A stretch of DNA of 64,000 nt from Ariolimax columbianus. Taxonomy: Eukaryota; Mollusca; Gastropoda; Stylommatophora; Arionidae. The notes beneath the pieces are model-generated. The model did not search any database, had not been told where the DNA came from, and saw nothing but the letters and a program-made list of their open reading frames with translations. Below are positions 22,596 to 35,173 of this stretch, one piece after another; within the stretch, counting starts at the first letter, position 1; each line of letters begins with the position of its first letter. The stretch lies in NCBI GenBank assembly GCA_036924085.1, contig JAVGWX010000004.1, forward strand, positions 8,982,416-9,046,415. The letters are read 5' to 3'. Made by a program: the position numbers and the translations under genes.

Positions 22596-22693
22596 ATACT
22601 CATTGTTGGATCTTAGTCCCAGCTCACATTATGCCATGTCGTGCCCTTCACTCCAGACACACAATGGTGTATCTGCATGTCTGCATGCCAGAG

Positions 22694-23108
22694 ATGATTC
22701 CAGGAGGCTGAGTGTGTGACGGTGACGAGATTATTGCCAGTGATGCACCTAGAGCGTCTCGTAAGATGGTTCCAGGAGGCTCAGTGTGTGACCGTGACGA
22801 GTATAGAGCCAGTGATTCACCTAGAGCGTCTCGTAAGATGATTCCAGGAGGCTGAGTGTGTGACCGTGACGAGAATAGAGCCAGTGAAACACCTAGAGCG
22901 TCTCGTAAGATGATTCCAGGAGGCTGAGTGTGTGACGGTGACGAGATTAGAGTCAGTGATACACATAGAGCGTCTCATAAGATGATTCCAGAAAGCTCAG
23001 TGTGTGACGGTGACGAGATTAGAGTCAGTGATAAACATAGAGAGTCTCATAAGATGATTCCAGAAAGCTCAGTGTGTGACGGTGACGAGATTAGAGTCAA
23101 TGATCGAT
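22694..23108. repeat. Minisatellite, 72-bp unit, about 5.8 copies
   Basis: The unit joins GATTCCAGGAGGCTGAGTGT, GTGACGGTGACGAGATTAGA and GCCAGTGATACACCTAGAGC, ending GTCTCGTAAGAT. The 72-bp period keeps a frame open near 22928-23110. Confidence 0.93.
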
Positions 23109-23786
23109 AGATAGAAGATTGTGTGACAGTAACGAAACTACGGCTATCACCACACTTTGAATATTTTGCTAGAAAAGACTAAAAGTGCATTCAACTTTTT
23201 TTTCAAGGGTAGAAGACTCCTCAACTCATGTCTACGTGCATCCCACTATCCACACCGTTATAAACCTGCTACGTGTAGAGTGATCTTCTGGGAATACAAA
23301 AAGCATTATTTATAAAACGTAAAGGAAACAGTATGACATAAGCAGCATTTGTTTGGGTCGTATTTTTAACTATGTCGTTAAGAACAGTTATTTGGTTGTC
23401 AACTTCAATCCACACTCCACTGGGTTCCAACATCAAGAATAACCAGCGTTCTATTAGTAGCAAGCAACAGTGGTGATGACGATCATACTGGTTGTGGTGA
23501 TCAAATGCACAAAATAGGTGCCTCTCCCCACACCCACACCCTAAATTCCCTCCCCCCCCCCCCCGCCCCCTCCATTGATAAAGTCGCAAGCCTCATGTAC
23601 AAAGATTTTGTGTCGCCCTTTACAAATTGCATAACGACATGAAGATCCTACTCTTTCCTCCCCTTCCGAGACCCACGGGTAAAATGACCCAGCAAGAAGA
23701 TGAACAAAGACAGTTCTAGGGTAGACAACTGAGGAAATATATTGACTAATTCTGCAACGATTGGATTACTTCCCCTCAGGCACTCT
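23109..23786. other. No gene; one poly-C run
   Basis: Unique sequence with a C-rich run at about 23545-23575. The 106-codon minus frame at 23269-23589 is not recognised. Confidence 0.5.
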
Positions 23787-23895
<109 letters not shown>

Positions 23896-24002
23896 TTATC
23901 CGTATGCCTATCTATTTATATCATTTACTTGTCTATCTGTTTGTTTGAGTGTGTGACTCGGTGTGTGTGTGTGACTCGGTGTGTGTGTGTATGTATACTT
24001 AA

Positions 24003-24034
24003 GAGGGACGTTCAAGTCAAACCAGGATTTCTTT
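24003..24034 (+). repeat. Mariner terminal inverted repeat, 3' side of the transposase gene
   Basis: AGGGACGTTCAAGTCAAACC then AGGATTTCTTTT. Inverted, it pairs imperfectly with 25829-25859, sharing AGGG, TTCAA, CAAAC and TTTCTTTT blocks. A TA dinucleotide lies just outside (24000-24001). Confidence 0.65.
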
Positions 24035-24125
24035 TGTAAGTAAAAAGAATTGCCAAGTAGTCAAAATGCCATTTATTTGTCTATATAATCTGCTGCAACG
24101 TTTATGCTCTTATCCCAGCTTGCGT

Positions 24126-25035
24126 TGTATGTTCACTGTTGATAGTGGCGTCATGCGTCGTATGTTCACTGTTGATAGTGGCGTTATACTTTAACACAAA
24201 ATACGAATGTTCACTGTTGATAATGGCGTCATGCGTCGTATGTTCACTGTTGATAGTGGCGTTATACTTTAACACAAAATACGAATGTTCACTGTTGATA
24301 ATGGCGTCATGCGTCGTATGTTCACTGTTGATAGTGGCGTCATGCGTTAACACAAAATACGTATGTTCACTGTTGATAGTGGCGTCATGCGTCGTAGGTT
24401 CACTGTTGATAGTGGCGTCATGCGTCGTATGTTCACTGTTAATAGTGGCGTCATGCGTTGTATGTTCACTATTGATAGTGGCGTTATATGTTAACACAAA
24501 ATACGTATGTTCACTGTTGATAGTGGCGTCATGCGTCGTATGTTTACTGTTGATAGTGGCGTCATGCGTCGTAGGTTCCCTGTTGATAGAGGCGTCATGC
24601 GTCGTATGTTCACTGTTGATAGTGGCGTCATGCGTCGTATGTTCACTGTTGATAGTGGCGTCATGCGTCGTATGTTCACTGTTAATAGTGGCGTCATGCG
24701 TTGTATGTTCACTATTGATAGTGGCGTTATATGTTAACACAAAATACGTATGTTCACTGTTGATAGTGGCGTCATGCGTCGTATGTTCACTGTTGATAGT
24801 GGCGTCATGCGTTGTATGTTCACTGTTGATAGTGGCGTCATGCGTTAACACAAAATATGTATATCCACTATTGATTGTGGCGTCATGCGTCGTATGTTCA
24901 CTATTGATAGTGGCGTCATGCGTCGTATGTTCACTGTTGATAGTGGCGTCCTGTGTTGTATATTCACTGTTAATAGTGGCGTCATGCGTCGTATGTCCAC
25001 TGCTGATAGTGGCGTCATGCGTTAACACGTCAACA
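24126..25035. repeat. Minisatellite, 33/39-bp units, about 26 copies, derived from mariner coding sequence
   Basis: The plus-strand unit is GTTCACTGTTGATAGTGGCG plus TCATGCGTCGTAT (33 bp). A longer version carries TTAACACAAAATAC in place of CGTAT. The minus strand reads THDATINSEHT, matching the segment just after the second catalytic Asp of a mariner transposase, which is where the array sits. Both unit lengths are multiples of three, so frames of 324 codons (minus) and 299 codons (plus) stay open. Two blocks of units around 24420-24500 and 24660-24750 appear to be duplicates. Confidence 0.93.
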
Positions 25036-25828
25036 TGAATGACGCCAAGTTTGTCCCAGAAAACACTCGCCATCACTTGACTAGCAGACGCGATTGTCCA
25101 AAATGTTTTGGCTGGTGGTGATTGAGTATACTCCCACTGCTTGGATGCTCGTTTCGATTCAGCAGTGTAATGATGTGCCCAGGTTTCGTCACATGTAATG
25201 ATGAGCCCATGTTTCGTCGCATTTAATTAAGCGATCCAAAAAGTCATGCCCTCTCATGTCAAACCGTTCCCCCAATTCGGTGCAGACTTGAACTCTTCTC
25301 TGCCGGACAAAAGCGGGAAGCTGTCTTGGTAACCAACGATCACTGCCATCCAAAAATGCAAATGCTAATAAATGATAGTGTTCACTGTACCCAAAAAAGA
25401 CTTGCCTCTTGCTCAATTTAGCGACAGGCTATGCGTCGACTTTCAGTGATAAGGCGTTCCACAATCTGCACATTTTCAGGAATGGCTGTTGTGGGTTGAG
25501 GTCCAGCACGCTGGGATCATCACTACCGAATGTACGGCCTTCTCTAAAACGTTTACACCACTCAAATGTCTTACTGCGGCTGAGTGTCTTATCGAAGTAT
25601 TGTAATTCCAATCTTCTGCAAAATTCTGCAGGTTTCACGCCATTTTTCAAAAGAAACTTCATCACAACACGCTTTTCCTTTCAAGCACTAACACTTGTCC
25701 GACATTTTTATTTATCTGCCACGGTGACTGACCCATAGCAAGAGAGCAGCCTAGCAATATTAGGACACACGTGCCCCTAACTAATGATAGAATTTCTGAC
25801 ACGCTAAAACCCATTCAGGAAGAACTAA

Positions 25829-25859
25829 AAGAAAAGTCCCAGTTTGGTTTGAACCCCTA
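25829..25859 (-). repeat. Mariner terminal inverted repeat, 5' side of the transposase gene
   Basis: AAAAGAAAAGTCCCAGTTTG then GTTTGAACCCCT. It is the imperfect inverted partner of 24003-24034, about 25 of 33 aligned positions by eye. TA follows directly. Confidence 0.6.
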
Positions 25860-25972
25860 AATATATATAAGATAGATCGATAGATAGTCACACAGACAGA
25901 CTGGGGGAGGACCATAATAACGGATAGTTGGAACGACAGACAGACATATAATGATTGATTTATTGATTGATT

Positions 25973-26101
25973 GATATATATATATGTGTGTGTGTGTACG
26001 TGTGTGTGTATGTGTGTGTGTGTGTGTGTGTACGTGTGTGTGTATGTGTGTGCGTGTGTGCGTGCGTGCGTGGGTGGGTGGGTGGGTGGGTGCGTGCGTG
26101 C

Positions 26102-26168
<67 letters not shown>
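25973..26168. repeat. (TG)n/(GGGT)n/(GA)n compound microsatellite
   Basis: AT, TG, GCGTGCG, GGGTGGGT, TG and finally GAGAGA blocks in order. All long frames across it are composition effects. Confidence 0.93.
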
Positions 26169-26171
<3 letters not shown>

Positions 26172-28867
26172 ATGAATGTTTGTATATATATGACAGGCGA
26201 GGTCGGTCCAAATAAGTAGTAGATGCAGCGCTTGCCTGTCCCTAGCAAACAACAAAATATCTTGTTGTCCTTTCTTTAGCTCATGAAGATTTGGGAAATC
26301 ATAAAACAATACATATTGACAGACTTAGTTGTGTTTAAGGTAATTCTTGCTCTACATGCCTACCTACAAAGGCACTATTTCTTTCAACATCACTCTATCT
26401 TGCATTTGAATGAGATGGGCAAAAAATTGCGAAAGAAAAACACTGAAAGACACGGATAGAAAGACTGCTATAACAGCTCTTATGAGCGACACTAGCTCCA
26501 AGCGTGGTTGGTGGGAAAGGGGGTGGATGGTGGGGGGTTGTAGTTGAACTTTCTTCTCGCTATTGGACCACCGAAAACATTTTGTCAAGTGATCTTGAAT
26601 AAACTATTCATAAACTATTGATGCATGCATATTGCCAGAAGTACCAAAATATTTCAATATACATCTACCGGTTGCCTACCGGGTGTGTGCATTAATACTT
26701 ACGTTGCCAAGCACAGCAGCCAACACCTAATGGAAAATATCAGTTTAAGGAAGAATACATTATTATAAATGCGATGGAATGAAAAATGACAGACTAATTT
26801 GTTTTGAATTTTTGGCGATAGTATACATCGCGTAGTACCCAGCGGTCCAGTAATAATTTCTTTGACTTGTTAATTGTGAGTTTGTGATTAAGAACCGGAG
26901 TATTTCAAAGTAATATCTTAAATCTATATATCACTTCAATAATGAAATACGTAATAATTTGTGCGGCCTATTTCAAAATTGTTAAATTTCATTAGCAAAA
27001 CGGAATATTCATAGCTTATTGTGTTCTAAATTATAGTCCAAATTAATGGTGTACTAAAATTATAATATATGTTATGTAATCGCTTACAAGGATTTTAATC
27101 AGAACGTACCATAGTACATGTGTACCTACACACCCCGAGACATCGACCAAATTTGCAAAGGTTCATGATTAACTCCCGATTGCACCGCCAACTGCCACTG
27201 ATATACTCAAATATGCATGTCCATCATTTGTCCTAAAGGTGACGCAATCAAATTATTTGACACTCAAGCTCTAAGGATAACACGATTGCAATCCAATAAT
27301 TGTATGAGAAATCGCAGACCATTTCTAAGGATTATTGACCGGTCATTCCTCAAATCAGAACAAAATGGTGACCATCATAGCATAATATTTTATGACGTAA
27401 CTTTCGTGCAGTTGGTTTATATGTAAGGATAACGTTTCCACCACTGTTCTACGACGGTCATTAAAATGGGGGTTTTTATTTTATGTGCACGGGAAACATA
27501 GTCCTTTCTCTTAAGTATTGTTATTCGTGCACAGAAAACTTTCTATCAGACATCCTTGCTGTCTACATCGTTTCCAAAAGTAAGATCTGTTGATGATTCT
27601 GGTGATAGACTCTTTCATTTCAATTAATGATCAGACGAACTGGATTCATCTGACATTAGTATACCTGTTATTGTACCGCTGTCAGACATTCTCCAACCAA
27701 TGATTTGTCAGCACATAATCCACAGACATTGTGTTTAAATTCTTTGTTTTATCAAGTTGTGTTTTGCACACACAATGAAAACGAGACGAGAAGCCATTTG
27801 ACATAAAATGACTTTCGAAAATCATGAAAACTCTTGGTCAGCAGTTCGCTGTCGTTTGGTTAAGGCAGATCTTCAGGCAAGAGAGCCCTGCATTTGTAAG
27901 ATCTCCATTGCCCAATTAATGAACTGTCCCGCTGCGGACACAAGCAGCCAGAGGGAAACAAGATCCTGTGGCAAGTCGCATTGACAGTGTTAGGAAATGT
28001 ACCCCGAGGTGGGACATGGTGATTAAGATGTGCCATCCGTCACTGAACTCCCGCTTGTTCAATGGAAGGATAGTCCGTACTTTGACCAGATACAAGAGTC
28101 AGACCTTTCTATATATTTTTTCGTTGCTGTATAAGGGCTTTTCTGTGCATCCATTATTACTAATCATATCAGCGATACCAGCAATGAGATATCAACATAA
28201 CTAGAATTGTAGTTGCTATACTCTTAACAATCTTTTTACTGTGACAATTCAGATGTATATTGTGGATTGCCAACAACATTTACAAACAAGAAAACCAAAA
28301 CAGTAATGAAGATCATTAAGATGGACAAGTCGTGACATGTCTCCATGTCTTTAGGGGATGTGTTCACCCCTGACATTCAACATGTCCCCTGGTCAAAATC
28401 TTCACTGTCCAAAACTTTAGCTTGTCTTGTCTTTTCTGTAGCTTCTTGTTTGTTCTTGTCGATGCAGACAACTAACAATGTTCTAATTCTTTTGAATAGA
28501 GCACGAATTTCACTCTCCGTTTCCATTACGATATAACAACATCCAAGGCCATACTGTGAATTTTGAAGGTCATGTGATAGGATACAGTCCATCTTGCGCA
28601 CGTTACTACTGACGTTGACACAACTGAGTGTTGGACACACGCGGACGAACACCAGGGTCAAGGGCGCGCTTGGTAGGTACTATAAGAAGGGATGTTTGTC
28701 TATTGATCTCATCACATACAACATTCATTGCCAGTGGAGATAAACGATTCTTAACAAAACTGAATTATTGTCAGCGGGAATAGAAGATTACAAAACTGAG
28801 AGGGATGATTGTCATCTGAGATGTTCAATCAAACTCTAGCATATATGTCTCTATGGAATAACGGCCA
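26169..28867. other. 2.7 kb without repeats or recognisable genes
   Basis: The longest block free of obvious tandem repeats. Frames of 60-94 codons (for example 28377-28661 minus, 28345-28536 plus, 27968-28204 plus) do not resemble known families. If the window holds host exons they could be here, but I cannot support any. Confidence 0.4.
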
Positions 28868-28958
28868 GTCAGTGAAACAGTGTGAACAATAGGACAGTCA
28901 GTGAAACAGCGTGAACAATAGGACAGTCAGTGAAACAGCGTGAACAATAGGACAGTCA
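28868..28958. repeat. 29-bp direct repeat, about 3 copies
   Basis: GTCAGTGAAACAGCGTGAAC followed by AATAGGACA, repeated with one or two changes. Confidence 0.9.
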
Positions 28959-29612
28959 ATGTTCACTTCCGGTACGTACACTTACTTACAGAATGTCATC
29001 GACGGTATTTCGTTGGGCGGGGATTATGTGGAAGTACTGTTGGGTAGATGGAGAGGGGTCGTTGTAGTGTGGGTGTGTGTGTGGGTGGGTGGGTGTGCGT
29101 GCAGTTCTGTAGCAACGCTCCGTATTGGGAATTTGCTTCAGTTCAAATTCATAAAGAACATGGCATCATTAATTTGAATTGTTCCACTGATTGATATTAT
29201 TCATATTATTAGTTTGACTGTTCCATTAAAACCGCCACTGCTAATTCTCGGGTACATGTTTTTGTTCAAGTGTGACAACTGCAGTATTAATAGCTCCTTA
29301 TTTCAATGGGATGGAAAAGGCGAATTAGTCAATTAATTAACGAGTCTAATTGATTTATTATCACTGCTTGTTGTCCTCTTTCTGGCAAGTGTTATTGAAT
29401 AAAAATGACGTATCAATAGAATCGGCTGAACATGAAAACAAATATATAGATAACACTCAATGTGAGCAGAACTAAGAGAAACTTGCACACCCTGACATTC
29501 ATGTTGTGATGAAATACTTATCTCAAAGTAGTGTTTCGCTGAATCTAGTCACCTGTGAGTATTTTGTCAGAATTGAGCTGTTTCTATAGACGCAAGTGAT
29601 GAAGTGGGGTAC
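28959..29612. other. No recognisable gene
   Basis: Contains a short GGGTGTGTGTGTGGGTGGG run at 29070-29095. Otherwise unique and AT-rich with nothing recognised. Confidence 0.5.
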
Positions 29613-29757
<145 letters not shown>

Positions 29758-29879
29758 TTGATCCAGCACCCTATGGGCTCCTGCCTTTTTGGCCCCATAT
29801 AGGTCCAAAATATGGATCTCAGAACCCTTTGGGCATTGAAAAGTACTAAAATTACCGAACCGGGGAAAAGCAGCAAAAA

Positions 29880-31165
29880 TTGAGCTTCTTAAATTAAGGA
29901 GAAAATATAACTCCCTTACTCAGTTTGAAAAACTAAAGAGGCTACCTGATCGTCTTCTGCATCAGAAGATACAAGAGAGAACATAAAAACTCCAATGGCG
30001 ACATAGACAATCAGTCCATATCAGCAGGAGATACCTGTACCAATTTCAGAGCTGAAGCAAGAGCTGTTCATGCAGCAACTCAGATTCTTATCAGCCAAAA
30101 CATAACACCAACAGCAACGGTCATTCTAACAGACTCCAGGAGTGTACTCCAAGTAATCTCAAGCCCCAAACAAGATATACTCTCACAAGAAATAAAACAC
30201 AACATAGACAAAGACACTCATCAAACGATTCATGAGAACAGAGTGCGAGACCAGCACAAAGAATACAAGCCAGAACATGACAGCATATACAAACTTGGCA
30301 GAGATGGACAGACAAAGATCTTCAGACTTAGAACGGGACATTGTAGACTCAAGGCTCACCTGCACAGAATTAGTCTCAGAGACACTGCCACGTGCGAATG
30401 TGGAAGACCCAAGCAAACACCAAAACATTTTCTGCAGGACTGCGCTATTTATGCAGACCAAAGAGAGGCAGCCTGGGGGAGCGACCATGCTCGAAAAACT
30501 CTGCTGGACCGGCAAATACCTGAAACGAACAGTCTCCTTCGTAAACATCACCAGACAAGAAGCATAGCATCAGTTGATCGATGACGAAGAAGGCCGCAAA
30601 TATATATCTTAGTTCTTAATCGACCTGTACTTCTAAAGGGGCATATGCCCTGTGCAGGTCCCATCTCTGGCATGAGCTGGATGAAGACGGGAGAAGAGTA
30701 TCCTGCTTAGCGGGCTAGGCTCGGCTGATTAGTACTCCGCTGCGTTGGGACAAGCGTTTACAAAGGGCGGTTAACCGATGTGCGAGTGCATCTAGACTCA
30801 AACACTAGAAAGGGATCAAGATGCTGAGCAGCGCATGAGCTGTTGTGGTCAGCGACTCATAGCTGACTGCTAGTGTCAAGGCCAGCGAATCAAAGCTGCC
30901 AAGACCCTTCTACACCTCCACGCGGTGATCCTGGATAACAGGCTGCAGCAGGGCAGACTGGCTAAGGAGAAGGGATCGAAGAGGGAATGCTGACCCATAA
31001 CTCAAAAAATGCTTGCTGAAGTCGGATGTGTTGGACCGAAAGGTGCAAATATTGCAGTCAATCTGTAAACTACGACACAACGCATTCCGTTCTCTGGACT
31101 ACATTCTGCTACTTAAGCCCTTTCAGTGTTTTGTAGTGGGAGATTGAGAATGAACGAAGCCAAGC
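29880..31165 (+). mobile_element. RNase H LINE, family A, 3' half with an internal deletion
   Basis: Starts in the linker after the reverse transcriptase (RRKYNSLTQFEKLKRLPDR). RNase H follows: FRAEARAVHAATQILIS (catalytic Glu) near 30040-30095 and VILTDSRSVLQVI (catalytic Asp) near 30121-30160. The frame then passes straight to GRDGQTKIFRLRTGHCRLKA near 30300-30355, so the WIPxHCGIxGNExAD box that ought to lie between is deleted. The C-terminal zinc-finger-like segment CECGRPKQTPKHFLQDC is intact near 30394-30445, and the frame 30243-30584 ends in a stop. The 3' untranslated part at 31004-31165 matches the inverted copy at 13255-13412. The nature of 30610-31000 is uncertain; it is GC-richer and may belong to the element. 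Confidence 0.82.
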
Positions 31166-31611
31166 CAAACACTAGAAAAAAGTAGACCCACGGTCTGATA
31201 GGCACCATCTATGTCCCTCTAAAACCACCTAACTATGGCCGGTGTTATGCGATGTCACACAGTTAGTCGCCTCTTACGACATGCTCTATGAGAGGCAGTG
31301 GTACTATTCCTGTCTTTGTCATCAACAAAAACCCCGACAGTCCACTTCTTCATCCAAATGTCTGCTTGTAGTCTAGTTTCCTTCTGTTTTGTCAAGATCC
31401 GACGTTTTTGCTTTTCATGGAGATCTATAGTGTTAGCTCATGTCAGTAAATAGCGAAGAGTGTAGATACTGATTGTTCCCTTATCTCGCCGGCGGTACAC
31501 ACTGCTGCTCTGGCGTCTTAAATGACTTCCCTGCTGGACCTGCGAATGATGTTCGTGGATGGCAGTGTCCTCATTCAAGATGTGGTTGATAATCATCTTC
31601 AAAATAACACG
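31166..31611. other. No gene; possible short interspersed repeat
   Basis: ACAGTTAGTCGCCTCTTACG near 31258-31277 has the look of a dispersed repeat often seen in invertebrate genomes, but no tRNA-like promoter boxes are visible and I cannot assign it. Confidence 0.35.
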
Positions 31612-32290
31612 TCATTGTAGTGTAACTTGTTGTAATCGTTGTATGGTAGTAGGATTTGTAGTGTAACTTTTTGTAATGTTGTATGGTAGTAGGATTTGTA
31701 GTGTAACTTTTTGTAATGTTGTATGGTAGTAGGATTTGTAGTGTAAGTTGTTATAATGTTACAATCATTGTATAGTATTAGTTTTTGTAGTGTAAGTCAT
31801 TGCAATGTTGTAATCGTTATATGGTAGTAGTTATTGCAATGTAATAGTTCATGTGATGATGGAGGTTATTGTAGTGTAATAATTTATGTAATGTAGTAGT
31901 TGTTCTAATATAATAGTTTTTGTAATGTACCGATTGTTGTAGGGTAGTTATTGGAGTGTTATAGTTGCTGTAATGTAATAGTTTTTGTGGTGTAATAATC
32001 CTTCTAGTGTAGTAGCTGATTAAATATACAAGTTTTTGTAGTGCATTAATTGTTGTAGTATAGTAGTTATTCTATTGTTATATCTTTTGTAATGCAGTGA
32101 TTATTTTACAGTAGAAGTTCTTCTAGTATTGATATTTCTATGATGTGGATGGCGTTGTAATGTAGTAGTTATCTTAGTGTAATGGTTGTTATAAAGTAGT
32201 AGTTATTTTAGTGTAGTAATCCTTCTAGTATAGTTGATGGTATAGTGTAGAAGCTGTTGTAGTGTAATAGTTGTTGTAGTAGTGGTATGA
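31612..32290. repeat. 40-bp minisatellite passing into a degenerate TAGTGTAATAG repeat
   Basis: About three exact copies of TGTAATGTTGTATGGTAGTA plus GGATTTGTAGTGTAACTTTT lie at 31620-31745. The remaining 550 bp is a loosely periodic TGTAGTGTAATAGTT pattern of about 20 bp, probably an old expansion of the same motif. Confidence 0.8.
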
Positions 32291-32776
32291 TATTGTAATG
32301 ACCTTCTCCGTGACACATAGACAACAACATAACAGCATTCCAATAACAGCCCACAGAATCTCTCCGTTTCCTCAAATGCGCGACAGATTAAAAAGTTATG
32401 AAAACATGGCGTTGGCTCAAATATGTTCATCAGACGGCAACCACACTCGGGACTTCCCCGCAGGCTGGAGGAGGACATCATATTGTTCTTACCGCTCTCT
32501 GCTGGTGAATACTCGCTCCCAATTCTCAAATCTGTTTCCGGTTCCTGAGGTGAGCGCCAACCGGAATTTTTTTCAGAGATGTCAAGGGCAAATAAACACG
32601 CAACACTGTGTGAAATAGGTGTTCGAAGGAGCGAAATGGCGAAGGGGCGGGAAGTTGTGGTGGGGCCGGGGGTGGGGGTGGGGGAGATACGCTCGATATG
32701 GTGAGAATATGGTCTAGCAAAACTAGTGCTAGCTTGACATGCTTATTTGATCTGTCACTATTGGTTACTGAATAAT
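32291..32776. other. No recognisable gene
   Basis: Frames of 108, 106 and 94 codons overlap in this stretch on different strands; none is recognised. A G-rich run is at 32645-32685. Confidence 0.45.
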
Positions 32777-32857
32777 GCCCATCGAATAAAGCCCAGTGAA
32801 CAAAGTCCATTGAATAAAGCCCATCGAATTAAGCCCATTGAATAAAGCCCATTTTAA
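32777..32857. repeat. 14-bp direct repeat, about 6 copies
   Basis: GCCCATTGAATAAA with CATCGAA, CAGTGAAC and GAATTAA variants. Confidence 0.88.
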
Positions 32858-33127
32858 CAATCCATTTATTTTTCTCTCTGATTAGACCATTTTGTGTTCT
32901 ATAATTATTGATCATAATAGAAATAAGAAATATATCGATCACAACTTCATCTCATATTACATAGCGTATCTCTACCACTGCCTCTAGCTCTTTAAAACAC
33001 CATCACTATCGTCATGACTACATCTGTTAGAACAACAACAACAACAACAATTGATAATTTAGGTGTTTTTAAAACGTGTGCTACTCGTGTTACTGCTGCT
33101 ACCACCCTTTATGCTACCATAATTACT

Positions 33128-33402
<275 letters not shown>

Positions 33403-33521
33403 CGTCACATTGTTCATTCGTTCGATGAAGAAGTCATTCCATATAATATTTCTACCATTACATCAATTTAAACAGATTTACATCAGACAGAACAGTTATA
33501 GTTAACGAGTTCTGAAACATC

Positions 33522-33665
33522 AGTTGTTGTGTGTGTGTATGTGTGTGTGATTTAGAGAGTATGTGTGTGAATATGTGTGTGGGTGTCTATATACATACAT
33601 ATGTACATACATACAGACAGACAGACACGCACATACGCACTCACACACGCACGCACACACACACA
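33522..33665. repeat. (GT)n then (CA)n microsatellites
   Basis: GTGTGTGTATGTGTGTG on the left and ACATACATACAGACAGACAG with CACACGCACGCACACACACA on the right. The two arms are near-inverted and could fold back on each other. Confidence 0.85.
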
Positions 33666-34007
33666 TAATTTTCCTGGTATGGAGCACCTGATATATCTGA
33701 ACTAACAGCAGTATTAAAGTAAATTATGCAAATCAGAAGCCACTACAACCAGGTAAACGAGCCAAGTGTAGCTTTAGCAAGCCATTTTAATTTGCAACTT
33801 TGTACAAACATTATTGTTTGATCGTCCTTATAATAGTATTCGTGCCTTCAGGAATCTCAACATCTCTATTAAAACGGTCGCAGAAATATCATATTATGTA
33901 TCCAACGGTTTGTTAAGTAACACTTCTCAGTTTTTCAGTATTTTCTACGCCTTTGCTATGGCACAGTTACGCGTCTGATATTCTAATAGTATTATATGCC
34001 TCTTGAT
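33666..34007. other. No recognisable gene
   Basis: AT-rich unique sequence; nothing seen. Confidence 0.5.
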
Positions 34008-34480
34008 TGCAAGTTTACACTTCTGAGTTTTCCTTTGGATTCTACCCCTTTTGGTGGTATAGTTGTTACATCTCTGAGTTTTCCTTTGAGTTATATGCTT
34101 TTTGGTAGTATAGTTAGATCTCTGAGTTTTTCTTTGGATTCTATGCTTTTTGGTGGTATAGTTACATCTCTGAGTTTTCCTTTGGATTATATGCCTTTTT
34201 GTGGTATAGTTACACCTTTGACTTTTTCTTTGGGTTCTATGATTTTAATGGCATAATTACGCCTCTGAATTTTCCCCTGGATGCTATGCTTTTTGGTGGT
34301 ATCGTTACACCTTTGACCTTATCTTTGAGTTCTATTCATTTTCATCGTATAGTTACATCTCTAAGTTTTCCTTTAGATTATATGCCTTTTGATCGTATAG
34401 TTACGCCTCTGAGTTGTGTCTTGTGAACATGCTTTATGGCGATACAGTTACATCAATGAATTTGTCTTTGCTTACGTCTT
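34008..34480. repeat. Minisatellite, 48-bp unit, about 9.5 copies
   Basis: The unit is GTTACATCTCTGAGTTTTCC, TTTGGATTCTATGCTTTTTG and GTGGTATA. A 16-residue frame (TSLSFPLDSMLFGGIV) stays open on plus because 48 is a multiple of three. Copies are 80-90% alike by eye. Confidence 0.92.
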
Positions 34481-35173
34481 TCATTTCTATGACAAAGTTA
34501 TGGTTTTCTGTTAGATCATTGGGTTCTTGTAAATGGAGAATATTGTAAAAGTGATCCACGACATAGGTAATAATGATTCCACATAGCGCTGTTTCGGATA
34601 ACGTCGCACTTGCTATAAGCGTATCCTTAGCGTTAACTCTGATATCAGTGTAGCTATTATATTATGACGAGGTCACGAGATTCTGACTGATTATCTCCCT
34701 GTTATGACCATCAACACGATGGACACCAGATCAAGTTGGACGTTTGCTGCTACAACAATAAATTCTGGCCTGCCATGGAGACAATAACAGACGTCAGAAT
34801 TCAACAAACAGCGCACGGAATCACGCAGAGCAGACGGGAAACTTGAGCAACTCAGAGAACCAAGAATATGACTGTTTAGGCAGGTGTTAAATACAGATGG
34901 GTTCCGCTAGAGGATCTCGGAGAACACAAGACTATCATAGAGAAGACAAATAAAAAAAGAAGAAAGATGAAGGCGGAGACTGATACGAGACCATGATTGA
35001 CAGATAACGAATAAAGTCAAATTATGAAGCCTTATTTTGCAATGGATGCATCGCTAACTACAGCCTGGCACACATGTGAGTTGGAGAACACTAAAGGACA
35101 CTGTCTACCAGTCTTTCAGCACATATATAACGGTATGAAGATGGGTCGTTCAATATCGCAAATACATTTTGCT
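34481..35173. other. No recognisable gene
   Basis: Unique sequence. An A-rich purine run AATAAAAAAAGAAGAAAGAT is at about 34950. Nothing assigned. Confidence 0.5.

Larger units (their letters stand above)
24003..25859 (-). mobile_element. Mariner-type transposon, transposase broken by a minisatellite
   Basis: A Tc1/mariner element on minus. The N-terminal helix-turn-helix part lies in the frame 25429-25665 (MMKFLLKNGVKPAEFCRRLE, then GRTFGSDDP). After a frameshift comes RWLPRQLPAF and CDETWAHHY (first catalytic Asp, about 25216) in the frame 25189-25416. A further frame starts MMASVFWDKLGVIHVDVL (second catalytic Asp, about 25030) and then turns into an array of HDATINSEHTT. The expected third catalytic Asp region is absent. 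Beyond the array, 24073-24120 encodes SWDKSINVAADYIDK and a stop, the usual mariner C-terminus. Imperfect terminal inverted repeats lie at 24003-24034 and 25829-25859. The element is about 1.86 kb, longer than the usual 1.3 kb because of about 0.9 kb of array. It is not functional. Confidence 0.88.

Noticed and set aside
24102..25076. Open frames of 324 (minus) and 299 (plus) codons
   Set aside because: Both run through the 33/39-bp array. The minus one starts in real transposase sequence but the rest is repeat; the plus one is its shadow.
26169..28867. Host exons in the repeat-poor block
   Set aside because: No frame longer than about 94 codons, no recognisable domain and no convincing run of splice sites in phase, so nothing is called.
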